Below, one piece after another: positions 25,440 through 33,997 of a DNA stretch of 64,000 nucleotides. The notes beneath the pieces were generated by a model that was not told the origin of the DNA, did no database searches, and was given only the letters and a program-made list of their open reading frames with translations. Source of the DNA: JABDMH01 sp965223215 (lineage in GTDB: Bacteria; Bacteroidota; Bacteroidia; Chitinophagales; Saprospiraceae). Numbering within the stretch: the stretch's first letter is position 1; every line of letters begins with the position of its first letter. The stretch spans positions 6,572,001 through 6,636,000 of the forward strand of contig CBDCVZ010000010.1 of assembly GCA_965223215.1 (NCBI GenBank). The letters run 5' to 3'. The position numbers were made by a program, and so were the translations under genes.

Positions 25440-28400
25440 TTAGTGTAATGGAAACCTCAAAACTGTTTGGCTCCCCATGCCGGGAGCGGATTTAATTTTC
25501 AAAACCCCTTTCAGTCTTATCGCACGGAAATGAAGGGAGTGCAATCCATTAGAATCAAAATCATGATCCGGATCAAATCCGATGCCATTATCGACAACTT
25601 CCAAATGTAAGGTACTGCTTTTTTGAGCGATCAGCACCCTCACCTGAGTTGCTCTGGAATGTTTTGCAATATTATTGATGATTTCTTTGAAAATTAGGAA
25701 GTAATCTCGCTTGGTATGACTGTCTAAAGTCATATTAATTTCACTAGTCTGCTCCCATATCAATTTTATCTCCTTCGATTCCAGGAGTTCAGTGCTGAAT
25801 CGTCTTAATTTTAGGTGAATTTCATGTAGTGTATCGGTAGACGGTTTTATGTACCAAATAATTTCTTCCAGATTTTGATTGATGAGGCCGATCTCCTCTT
25901 TGATCGAGGCTAGGCGTTGTTGGTTTTCTGGATTACTCAACTTGTCTTTGGCCATCATTTCAGTTATAAAACCGATGCTACTGAGGGAAGAACCTATGTC
26001 GTCATGGAGATCAGCTGATATTTGATTGCGCAAATTTTGACGCTTGATAATACTTCGCAACTGCATTTGATGGTAGCCCATCACCATGCCAATAAGGCAT
26101 ACAGCTAACAGAAAAAAGAAAAGCGGACTGCGCCAAAAGGGTGGCCGAATGAGGATGGCCACTTGGTCTGCCATTTGGCAAACATTATTATTGCAAACCT
26201 GAAATTGCAATTGATACCTTCCAGGGCTCAGACTTATCAGTTGTAATTGATTGCCGGCATTTAATAAAGTCCATTCGGGCTGCAATTCGTCCATCCGATA
26301 TTGGTATTTATTGAGTTTGCCCGTAGTTAAATTTACTTGACTGATTTCAAAGGTTAGATTGTTTTGACGATAGCTCAATTTTAGATCATCTAGTTCACGC
26401 AAACGATCATTGCAATTTTCACCATTGATCAGTAATTCAGTAATTCTAAGTGGTTGGTGAACGGGTGATTTTTCGATCCGATCTGGATTAAAGGTGCGTG
26501 TGCCTTTTGGTGTAAATACAAATAGAGTAGTATCGCTGGCAGACTGGATAGATTCGACTTGGTTGGATGGCAGACCATGCTCCATGAAAAAGCTGGCTAT
26601 ATTATTATTGTGTAGATCCATCCGGTTGAGACCGTTAAGCGTACCAATCCATAGATCGTTATTTTGGTCCCAACAAAGATCAAGGATATACTGATTGGAT
26701 AATCCCTGTGCTTGTGACCAATTTCGGAAAGATTGGTGGGTTGGGTCGTATTCAAACAATCCACCGCCTCCTCCCCCAAAGTAAATCTTCCCTTCCTTGC
26801 TCACGGTTATTGCATCAATAAGATCGTTCGAGAAGACTGAGTCAAGTGCTGGTGATACCACCAAGAAGGAGTCTAAGTCACGTACCCATTTTACCAAGCC
26901 TCCTCCTGTCTGGCACCCCATCCATAAATCACCGTTGCCATCTTCAGCAATGGCTTTGGGGTAACGGATGGGAAGGCCGTCGTCAGCACTGGAGTAATGA
27001 TAGGCTGAATTGCGATCAGGAGACCAACGAACCAAGCCATGTCCGGCACCAATGCCCATCCAGAGTTCCTTCCGACTGTCCTCAAATTGGGTGGTTATGG
27101 CATATTTGTGAATGGCTGCTGGTAAACTTTTGTGTCTCAGCCTTCCAAAACGCTTACCCGTCACGTCATACCAATAAAGCCCCACAGATGTTCCAATCCA
27201 CACAGTATCATCAGCATACCGGCTGATGTTCCACCAATAATCAGATAATGGAGAGTCCCTCCCAAAATTAATTCGTTCTTTTACTGTTCCATCATTAGAC
27301 AAAATGGCCCCACCCTCTCCATGATTTAGCACCCACGTTGCTGACTTGTCCTTCCAGATTTCAACGACTGCACCGTAGTCTTTTAAGGTAAATATGTCAT
27401 CGAGATTATAATATTTTTGAAATAGGCCAGCTTCGTCAATAAATCTGATGAGGCCTTGGCTGCAGGTTCCAAGTGTTTCACCTCGACTCGTCCGGAATAA
27501 ATTGTAATGCATTTCTTGATCGCTGGTGAGATCAATCAGAAATTGAGGTAAATTCAGATCCCTAAATTTTTTACTGCCAAAATCGAATAGATACTTGTAC
27601 TGATTGATATTGACAAGTACCTGATTTTGATCAAATTTGTAGAGAGAGACGACTGACTTCTTTCGCAAGATCTCTGGCCTCGCAGATAATGATTGCTTGG
27701 AACCATCGAGAGCATTGATCGTACCGATTTCTGGCATCTGTGGTAGCGAGACATAGAATATTGAGGTAGGTCCGATTTGTAGAGTGGTTAGTAATTGATT
27801 TGAAGGGAATTGATCGATAAATGAAAATCGATTTTTGATTTGATCATAGTTTAGAAGAGCCCATTTCCCTTGTGACTGATACCCTTCAAATAAAATGTGG
27901 TCATTTTGCAGAATAATGAGTTTTACGTAAATACCCATTTTGTTGGGTGAAACCAATGTATCAGGCAAAGGAATGGTTTGCAGTGTTTCATAAGGTTGGT
28001 CCATTTGATGTAGAGCAACTCGTGAATTAACCCATAGTTTACCGTGAATATCCTCCTGTATATCGTGAATAACATTGGCGGCGACATCTCCTGTAGTTGC
28101 AAAGGTCTTGTTAGTAATCGTATTACTTGGCAAGTGAATCACTTGTAAGCCCCTGGTACTACAGGCATAGAGATAATCTCCTTTCACCAGGAGTTTGCCG
28201 ATCATCAATCCTTGCTGTCCTTGCGGATCATTTGGGGGAATAAATGCTTTAAAATTAAACCCATCATATCTGTATAGTCCATCATAGGTGCCGATCCAGA
28301 TATATCCTTGTGGGTCTTCCACCATGCTATTGATGAAACTTTGAGTGCCACTTGCATTTTCTGTGAAGGGGATGATCTCAAAGTTCTCCAAGTTAAATTG

Positions 28401-28466
28401 TGCCGATAAAGAAGGGTAACCTGCGATCAATAAAATAATCCAGACCGATTGTAAGCATCTATTCAT
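25440..28466 (-). CDS. Reg_prop/Y_Y_Y sensor histidine kinase
   Basis: 1008 residues. Signal peptide 1-22 (ending SLSAQ), then a periplasmic pair of seven-bladed propellers built of reg_prop repeats (e.g. DPQGYIWIGTYDGLYRYDG, WDQNNDLWIGTLNGLNRMD). A Y_Y_Y domain (about 690-765, ending LSPGRYQLQFQVCNN) and one membrane segment (about 780-800) follow. The HisKA_3 domain has His821 in ISADLHDDIGSS, and HATPase_c has DNGIGFD. This is a one-component-anchored sensor of the type that detects polysaccharide breakdown products in some relatives; the ligand here is unknown. It lacks the AraC output domain of hybrid systems and works through the LuxR regulator downstream. Confidence 0.9.
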   Translation of the reverse strand: MNRCLQSVWIILLIAGYPSLSAQFNLENFEIIPFTENASGTQSFINSMVEDPQGYIWIGTYDGLYRYDGFNFKAFIPPNDPQGQQGLMIGKLLVKGDYLYACSTRGLQVIHLPSNTITNKTFATTGDVAANVIHDIQEDIHGKLWVNSRVALHQMDQPYETLQTIPLPDTLVSPNKMGIYVKLIILQNDHILFEGYQSQGKWALLNYDQIKNRFSFIDQFPSNQLLTTLQIGPTSIFYVSLPQMPEIGTINALDGSKQSLSARPEILRKKSVVSLYKFDQNQVLVNINQYKYLFDFGSKKFRDLNLPQFLIDLTSDQEMHYNLFRTSRGETLGTCSQGLIRFIDEAGLFQKYYNLDDIFTLKDYGAVVEIWKDKSATWVLNHGEGGAILSNDGTVKERINFGRDSPLSDYWWNISRYADDTVWIGTSVGLYWYDVTGKRFGRLRHKSLPAAIHKYAITTQFEDSRKELWMGIGAGHGLVRWSPDRNSAYHYSSADDGLPIRYPKAIAEDGNGDLWMGCQTGGGLVKWVRDLDSFLVVSPALDSVFSNDLIDAITVSKEGKIYFGGGGGGLFEYDPTHQSFRNWSQAQGLSNQYILDLCWDQNNDLWIGTLNGLNRMDLHNNNIASFFMEHGLPSNQVESIQSASDTTLFVFTPKGTRTFNPDRIEKSPVHQPLRITELLINGENCNDRLRELDDLKLSYRQNNLTFEISQVNLTTGKLNKYQYRMDELQPEWTLLNAGNQLQLISLSPGRYQLQFQVCNNNVCQMADQVAILIRPPFWRSPLFFFLLAVCLIGMVMGYHQMQLRSIIKRQNLRNQISADLHDDIGSSLSSIGFITEMMAKDKLSNPENQQRLASIKEEIGLINQNLEEIIWYIKPSTDTLHEIHLKLRRFSTELLESKEIKLIWEQTSEINMTLDSHTKRDYFLIFKEIINNIAKHSRATQVRVLIAQKSSTLHLEVVDNGIGFDPDHDFDSNGLHSLHFRAIRLKGVLKIKSAPGMGSQTVLRFPLH

Positions 28467-28781
28467 GACATGGACATGGCCTTTTAAAATACATTAATAT
28501 TGGGGCATTATCAGGTCGATGTCACATCCAGATTTGTTGTAAGATTGGTACAATAAAAAGGTCAATTCAGATTTTTACACTGTCCCATTTCACGAACACA
28601 AGCGGTAATCGTGGCATCTGGCTCTTACCCGATCGCTGCGAACATCCACTTGCTGGCAGGTAGGCTCTTGGTGTCTTGGCAGTGAACCATTGTCAGTACT
28701 CCCTTTCTTCAGCATTAACATGGTGGATTGACCGATCTGATGAGAGAATTTGGTCAGATTATATTCTCCCCGGCCTCGGTT
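28467..28781. other. Intergenic region between kinase and fibre genes
   Basis: These 315 bases hold no plausible gene. They contain the promoter region of the leftward kinase gene. A weak inverted repeat lies near the end of the fibre gene (ATCTGA at 28735-28740 and TCAGAT at 28754-28759) without a T run. No exact TAnnTTTG box was found on the minus strand. Confidence 0.4.
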
Positions 28782-30326
28782 TTAATGATCAGATCTTGAA
28801 TTAGATTCTAATTCCTCGATCCGCTTTGTCAACATCCGGAGCAAAGTTTGCTGGGCTTTGACTGCTTCAACCAATAGGGGGGTTAATTTGCTATAATCCA
28901 TTCCATCTGCATCGATCCCGTTCTCCTCGTAAACGACGATCTCTGGCAAGACTTTGCCAACTTCTTCGGCTATCATCCCGACGTCATGACTTCCACCATG
29001 CTCTTGATCCCAATCGAAGTAGACACCTCGCAGTTTCTCCAATTTTTCCAATGGGTTCTCAATATCCACTATATTCTTTTTCCATCGGAGGGAAGATCTG
29101 GTGCCATAGTTGACACCAATGCCAGCGGCATAAAAATCGAAATCATGTCCATCCCCTACAACACCACGGTTATGACTGCCACCGTTATTTCCCGATGCAA
29201 TACCATAAACACCAACGCCATCTTCTCCATCGCAAATGCCATAAACTCCGGCACCTCTTCCGGTTTCACCGTAGAGGCCAAAGCCTAACCCAGACAGAGG
29301 GTCATTGTTTACAAAGCCGTATACACCCACTCCGTTTCCACCATCTGATTGAAAATAACCACCGTAGTTTTTGTCATCTTCTCCAGAGCTGGAGGCTAAA
29401 CCATGAACGCCCCTGCCGCTGGATCCGGTAGCAAGACCTGCCACTCCCTTGCCATTAGCTCCCAGCGCCGTGCCATTTACTCCATATCCACTGTTGCCAT
29501 TAGCCTGAAAATATCCTCCGTAGTTGGTCCCACTAGTATTTGAGGCTAGACCCCATACAGCTGTGCCTGCTGTACTTGTAGCTTCTCCTTGCACTCCGAT
29601 GGAACTACCACCTGTAGCTTTTCCAAAGACTCCCACACCAGAGGCCCCGGCAGTTTCACCATGAACACCATGGCCCAAAACCCCGTTTGCAATCCCTCGA
29701 ACCCCTCTTCCCGCATGGGCATCCGCCCGAAAATCACCACCATAATTTGTGCCCGCACCATCGTGAATGGCCCGCCCGACCACACCAATACCAGTATGGC
29801 CATTTGCCTGAAATAGACCGCCCCAGTTTGTGAAATTTCCGGTGTTTCGTGCCAACCCACTAATTCCTACACCGTTTTCAAGCATTGTTTCGCCCCATAT
29901 ACTGACATAATCAAAACCACTGCCGCCCACACTTAGATTAGATTCTGGGGTCGCTGTTCCTACACCCACTTTACCGTCATCGTCAATCCGCATTCGTTCA
30001 AATCCATTCGTTCTTAACGTCAAGGCATGGTTGCCAAAATAAGCGATCTGTCCAGGCGTTGTTCCGGCTAGATTATTAAAATTAAGTGCACCAAGGAACT
30101 GAGGTGATCCGAGATTATTTTTTAGTTCGATAACGGATCCGTTAACATGATCCGTTGTTGTCATCCTCAATACACTTTGATGGGCTGACATATCTAGAGG
30201 AAATTGAGGGAGGGACGTTCCGATACCGACATTTCCATTGGGCATCACATTCATCAGATCGGGTTGAGCCTGAAAACGTAAACTTAGGCTAAGAAGGATG
30301 AAACCCAATCCATATTTTATAATCAT
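28782..30326 (-). CDS. Secreted tail-fibre-like protein with GVYG repeats and S74 domain
   Basis: 514 residues from the ATG at 30326, which starts a clean signal peptide (MIIKYGLGFILLSLSLRFQAQ); an upstream ATG at 30398 would add 24 polar residues. The N-terminal fibre strand region (NGNVGIGTSLPQFPLDM) is followed by about a dozen repeats of the type YGGYFQANGNSGYGV and GVYGIASG. The S74 domain is a variant with SSLRWK at its start (Ser411/Lys416 in this numbering), then DVGMIAEEVGKVLPE and a coiled coil (LLRMLTKRIEELES). It differs from the NTAIG-type trio at 2418-6404 in its repeats. It lies upstream of the kinase operon, on the same strand. Confidence 0.8.
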   Translation of the reverse strand: MIIKYGLGFILLSLSLRFQAQPDLMNVMPNGNVGIGTSLPQFPLDMSAHQSVLRMTTTDHVNGSVIELKNNLGSPQFLGALNFNNLAGTTPGQIAYFGNHALTLRTNGFERMRIDDDGKVGVGTATPESNLSVGGSGFDYVSIWGETMLENGVGISGLARNTGNFTNWGGLFQANGHTGIGVVGRAIHDGAGTNYGGDFRADAHAGRGVRGIANGVLGHGVHGETAGASGVGVFGKATGGSSIGVQGEATSTAGTAVWGLASNTSGTNYGGYFQANGNSGYGVNGTALGANGKGVAGLATGSSGRGVHGLASSSGEDDKNYGGYFQSDGGNGVGVYGFVNNDPLSGLGFGLYGETGRGAGVYGICDGEDGVGVYGIASGNNGGSHNRGVVGDGHDFDFYAAGIGVNYGTRSSLRWKKNIVDIENPLEKLEKLRGVYFDWDQEHGGSHDVGMIAEEVGKVLPEIVVYEENGIDADGMDYSKLTPLLVEAVKAQQTLLRMLTKRIEELESNSRSDH

Positions 30327-30576
30327 TGTGAGCCTTGGTGATGTTTGGGATGCTTCCATGAGGTGCGGACTTTCATGCTCAATTTGCTGGTTTCGCACTT
30401 GCGAATCAATTACATCATTGTGTAATTTTTGATCGAAGGGATTTGAGAGAGGATTTAGATTGATGACGATATCTGGTCAGCTTGCTACCACAGAGACAGA
30501 GGTTAGTCATGAAGGCTTTGTGCCGTGCAATTATGTTCTATTTAATTCAGAGCAGCATTCTTTCCGATGAGCCGAT

Positions 30577-31788
30577 CTACTCCTGACCGGCCTTCATCTT
30601 AATTTCCTGCTCTGACGGGTAATTTACCCCCAATATGCGTGACTTTCCAAATGCTTCTGGATGCAGGTATTTGCCACGCTCACCGTCAGATTTATCTACC
30701 TCGACTTTGATGCGATGTGCTCTCGCAAACGCATCTTGCCTAACACCGGTAACCTGCCAGGATACCTTCATGCCTGCCTCGCCACCGGCTATCTTAAATT
30801 GATTTCCAGAGATTTCTTCGGCAATGTATATTGGTGCCCAACCACCGATGCATGTCAATTGATATCTGAAATTTCCATTTAAAGATTCGAAATAGTCCGG
30901 TAGTTCTACAACTGCTTCTCCAGCAGCATTCATTATCGTATTGCCATTATACAAATTGATCATATCTGGGCTTTCCACAAAAGAATGAAAGAGGTACTTA
31001 TTCTCCGGATCGAGGGGATGATCGATCTGGAAAGACCCACTGCCCTTAGAGAGGTTGCCGGTTATAGTAACATCGCCATTAAAATAGCCCGCATAATTGA
31101 TGCCGGTACCAATTGCTTGGCCATAAACACCATAGTTTTCAGTAGCCCCTGAACCACCCCATGCAGATCCATAAAGTCCATAATTTTTAGCCCCCCTAAG
31201 TGCGTAGCCGTAGACACCGTAATTCAAGCCTGAACCTTCGACAGTTTGCATGGTTTCGACTTGGCCAAAAAATCCAAAATAAGCATGATTTGCACTAACA
31301 TCGGGAAATACTTCTCCACTTGCTCCAATCTTCCCTCCTCTGAAATACCCCCCACGCCCGGCTCCACTGATAGCATAACTTTCTCCATGCACACCAGATG
31401 CGTCCGCGGATGCATCAATGTTAGTAAAATGTCCCACTGCTCCATTGGACTTTGAGCCAAGCACTTGCAATTTAGTGAGGGGGTTGGTAAGACCGATCCC
31501 AATATTTCCACCACTTTCAACGAACATGCGTGTTATTCCATCCGTCTGGAAATGTAAATCTGCCCAACTGCCGTTGGCGTTGGCGTTGATCTTAAATCCA
31601 TTGGATCCACCCTCGTGTTTTAGCTCTCCATATACGGTTGGAAAGGAAGGATCCTCTCCAATCCGAAGCTGGTCTACCACATGAAGCTCGGGCTGGGCAG
31701 CGAGGTTAAATGCGACAAAGAGTATCAGCAGAGTCGATGGAGTAGTGTAAGTCCTAGCTTCGAGCGATTGCATCGATCTTAATATCAT
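30577..31788 (-). CDS. Secreted fibre-like protein with a non-S74 C-terminal domain
   Basis: 403 residues. Signal peptide with a short basic start (MILRSMQSLEAR, then a hydrophobic core ending NLAAQ), a fibre-head segment (SGGNIGIGLTNPLTKLQVLG), and GVYGYALRG/NYGVYGQAIG repeats like those of its neighbour. The C-terminal 140 or so residues are not an S74 domain: they read HPLDPENKYLFHSFVESPD, then VELPDYFESLNGNFRYQLT and KVSWQVTGVRQD. I recall this block as a conserved uncharacterised module at the ends of other bacterial repeat proteins; I cannot name its function. It is separated from the S74 fibre gene by 250 bases on the same strand. Confidence 0.7.
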   Translation of the reverse strand: MILRSMQSLEARTYTTPSTLLILFVAFNLAAQPELHVVDQLRIGEDPSFPTVYGELKHEGGSNGFKINANANGSWADLHFQTDGITRMFVESGGNIGIGLTNPLTKLQVLGSKSNGAVGHFTNIDASADASGVHGESYAISGAGRGGYFRGGKIGASGEVFPDVSANHAYFGFFGQVETMQTVEGSGLNYGVYGYALRGAKNYGLYGSAWGGSGATENYGVYGQAIGTGINYAGYFNGDVTITGNLSKGSGSFQIDHPLDPENKYLFHSFVESPDMINLYNGNTIMNAAGEAVVELPDYFESLNGNFRYQLTCIGGWAPIYIAEEISGNQFKIAGGEAGMKVSWQVTGVRQDAFARAHRIKVEVDKSDGERGKYLHPEAFGKSRILGVNYPSEQEIKMKAGQE

Positions 31789-31984
31789 GGTATGCTGTTT
31801 ATCTAAAACTCACATTTGGGGCGGATATGTACAACTACATGATAATGTGATTTTTTCTTTTGGATTTTAGTATGAGAAAGCATAGTTAATGGTTGGAAGA
31901 ATGAATATGAGTCGTTATTCGATAGAATATTTTGACCCTTTGAGTCCAAATCAACACTAGGTTTAGACTATGTTGTCATTAAAA

Positions 31985-32299
31985 TCAAATTCCTGCGGAT
32001 TTTCTGAAATCAGATGGATTGCCACCAAATCTGTTCCGAAAACAAGAGGCGAAATAGGACAGATTATTGAATCCAACCTCTTGACAGACTTCTGTCACAT
32101 TTAACTCCGTGGTTTTGAAAAGGTTGGCGGCATGGGTGAGTCGCACCCAGCGTACCATCTCAGAAGCAGACATGCCGATTTCTGCCTTGAGTCGTCGATG
32201 CAATTGGACTCGGCTGAGAAACATGAGTTTGGCAAAATTTGATACCGTGAAATCTGGATTTGAAATTTGTTCGATCTCGGAGGTATGGCAATAATTGGC
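31985..32299 (-). pseudogene. C-terminal relic of an AraC-type regulator (probably hybrid two-component)
   Basis: The minus-strand frame contains a complete AraC/XylS double HTH: SNPDFTVSKFAKLMFLSRVQLHRRLKAEIG in two blocks, then NVTEVCQEVGFNNLSYFASCFRNRFG and the ending NPSDFRKSAGI. The frame is open only to about 32299; the homology stops near 32278, about ten residues before the first HTH helix. No effector or receiver domain remains. In Bacteroidota this HTH usually ends hybrid histidine kinases. The break point coincides with the truncated 5' end of the divergent S74 gene, so one rearrangement probably removed both N-termini. Translation from the internal ATG at 32224 would lack part of the first HTH. 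Confidence 0.65.
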
Positions 32300-32977
32300 T
32301 CATTACCTTCTAATCACATTGCTATGGATCCAGACGACATCCAAGCCAAGAGTGGCAATACCTATAGACGACTTGATCTGAATTATTTGGGTGGAGATCT
32401 AAGTATCGGTGACCAAGTTTTTTATATGGATAGAATAAGCAGTCGTATTGGAATCAATACCAAAATTCCACAATTTAAGTTGGATATTAATGGTGGAACT
32501 TGGACGTCGAATGATGGTGTCAGAACTACCTACAGCTCGGGCCACGGTGCTGCTTTTTTAGCAAATAATGATCTTCTCGGCGGCTGGTTTGTTGTAAATG
32601 GAGCACTTGATTGGGCACCGTTATGGGGCCATAGTTTCAATGTTTTTAGTGATGCAAAAATGAAGAAGCAAATTCAACCGATTCATGAAAAGAATTGTCT
32701 GCCATACCTTGAATACCTCAAGAATTTGGAAACGGTGACCTATTTATATGATCAGGAGGGGGCCAACGATATTCCTCATATTGGAATACTCGCACACACA
32801 GCACCCAGAGAAATAGTGAACCAAGTGTCTAAAGATCCACGAGGTGGAGATGAGTCAGCCCTAAGTGTCAGTTTGGGAGATTGGATTGGTCTGAACACGG
32901 TGGTGATTAAATATCTTGTCAAGCAAATTGAACAGCTTCAACAAGATCTCCAACTGCTTAAGCTTAAGATGGAGTGA
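32267..32977 (+). CDS. 5'-truncated S74-domain protein, copy of the 1224-2063 gene
   Basis: 236 residues if the TTG at 32267 is used, or 230 from the ATG at 32285. Both are poor starts: the ATG has GGAGG only about 2 bases away. The protein aligns with the gene at 1224 from its residue about 45 onward (DPDDIQAK for DPDDIQSK; RRLDLNYLGGDLSIG; WAPLWGHSFNV), including the S74 Ser128/Lys133 pair in SDAKMK and PHIGILAHTAP. The signal peptide and the first 40 or so residues of the head are missing. It could not be secreted in the same way and may be a pseudogene with an intact reading frame. It is followed by the mini-LuxR gene at the same 65-base distance as the first copy. Confidence 0.65.
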   Translation: MFDLGGMAIIGSLPSNHIAMDPDDIQAKSGNTYRRLDLNYLGGDLSIGDQVFYMDRISSRIGINTKIPQFKLDINGGTWTSNDGVRTTYSSGHGAAFLANNDLLGGWFVVNGALDWAPLWGHSFNVFSDAKMKKQIQPIHEKNCLPYLEYLKNLETVTYLYDQEGANDIPHIGILAHTAPREIVNQVSKDPRGGDESALSVSLGDWIGLNTVVIKYLVKQIEQLQQDLQLLKLKME

Positions 32978-33042
32978 CAGATTCATCAAACTCGATCAGG
33001 ATATGATCTTTGCAGAGGAAACCTGGAAAAACGAGGTAAACA

Positions 33043-33258
33043 TTGGAATATCAATTAAGTAGTAGGGAATTGGAGGTTCTTCAACTAATTGTTGCAGAGC
33101 ATACTTCCAGAGAAATTGCGAGTCTTTTGTCTTTGAGTTTTGAGACGATACGAAGTCATCGGCGCAATTTATTTCTCAAATTACGGGCACGTAATGTAGC
33201 CGGCTTGGTGCGCAGAGCTTTTGAATATGATATCATTCCGATCAACAGCGGTGACTGA
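33043..33258 (+). CDS. Stand-alone LuxR/GerE HTH mini-regulator, second copy
   Basis: 71 residues starting at a TTG six bases after GAGG (33033-33036), which is the only plausible initiation site. It is a bare LuxR HTH: LSSRELEVLQLIVAEHT, then IASLLSLSFETIRSHRRNL and the conserved end ARNVAGLVRRAFEY. It shares that last 14-residue block exactly with the protein at 2129-2359, although the rest has diverged. The reading frame is intact despite the truncated partner gene upstream, which suggests that the regulator may still be maintained by selection. Confidence 0.7.
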   Translation: MEYQLSSRELEVLQLIVAEHTSREIASLLSLSFETIRSHRRNLFLKLRARNVAGLVRRAFEYDIIPINSGD

Positions 33259-33379
33259 GACCCAAATCTCCATGTCATTCATAGTCCGTGCCCATTACTA
33301 CCTAATACCTTGTGCTCAAAATTTTGATCCAAGTTATTTTTTTCGAGAATACAATTGAAACCCAATAGGGGAGGGCAAT

Positions 33380-33410
33380 ACTCAAAACTTGAGTAAAAGG
33401 TATAGATTTG
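33380..33410 (+). promoter_or_regulatory. Possible promoter and palindromic operator before the DinB-like gene
   Basis: TAGATTTG (33403-33410) is an exact match to the Bacteroidota -7 consensus TAnnTTTG. An inverted repeat ACTCAA-aac-TTGAGT (33380-33394) lies just upstream, where a regulator could cover the promoter. No TTG -33 box sits at the normal distance. The gene start is about 60 bases further. Confidence 0.3.
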
Positions 33411-33471
33411 CAGTCCACGTTGTAAATCGCGAGTGAAATTATTTGCTCTACTTGTTAAAAAAAAAAGGCGG

Positions 33472-33990
33472 ATGTTTGATTACGATCAGGAAATACGAAA
33501 AGCTTTAAAAAGTCAATACCACGCAGCTCTTGAAATGATGCGAGGGTGTATTCAAGAATGTTCAGGTGGGTTTTGGACAAGTGACCAAATGGTGAATCCC
33601 TATTGGCGGGTGGTATACCACACCTTATTTTTTTTTCGGCTCTATCTCTTTCAGCATTTAGATGATCACGTCAGATGGGAGCAACATCGACCTGGAGCGC
33701 ACAATTTGAGCTTGGATCCGGATGCCACCGAAGTCGATCCCTATAGTCAATCCGAAATGCTTGATTTGGTAGACCACTGTCAGCAACTGATTGATTCTAA
33801 CGTTGACTCGATGGATCTGAGGGCAGAAGACTGTGGATTTCACTGGTACAAAGTGCCAAAACTCGAGCACATGATGGTTAATTTGCGACATCTCCAACAT
33901 CATGTTGCGCAACTCCAAGATCGACTACGAAATCATGAAGGCAAGGGCATCAACTGGGTGCGTGCAAGGGGCATCCAGAAAGAAGGGTAA
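33472..33990 (+). CDS. DinB-like (four-helix bundle) protein
   Basis: 172 residues from the ATG at 33472, preceded by a GGCGG; a GTG at 33433 would add 13 residues of a basic stretch. The helix pattern and the conserved histidines (YHTLFFFRLY and LRHLQHHVAQLQDRL) fit the DinB/DUF664-type metal-binding bundle: one His in the second helix and two in the fourth. The C-terminal GINWVRARG is also usual in this group. Members are thiol-dependent transferases or stress proteins, but the function here is unknown. The stop lies seven bases from the end of the convergent oxidoreductase gene. Confidence 0.6.
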   Translation: MFDYDQEIRKALKSQYHAALEMMRGCIQECSGGFWTSDQMVNPYWRVVYHTLFFFRLYLFQHLDDHVRWEQHRPGAHNLSLDPDATEVDPYSQSEMLDLVDHCQQLIDSNVDSMDLRAEDCGFHWYKVPKLEHMMVNLRHLQHHVAQLQDRLRNHEGKGINWVRARGIQKEG

Positions 33991-33997
33991 AATATTC

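Noticed and set aside
25421..25449. ATTACAC/GTGTAAT inverted repeat overlapping the kinase stop codon
   Set aside because: The arms are 15 bases apart, one lies in coding sequence, and a similar but shorter motif at 30409-30426 (ATTACA/TGTAAT) is too AT-rich to be convincing.
26846..27226. 126-residue plus-strand frame
   Set aside because: Antisense to the propeller of the reg_prop kinase; rich in His, Arg and Pro, with no recognisable pattern.
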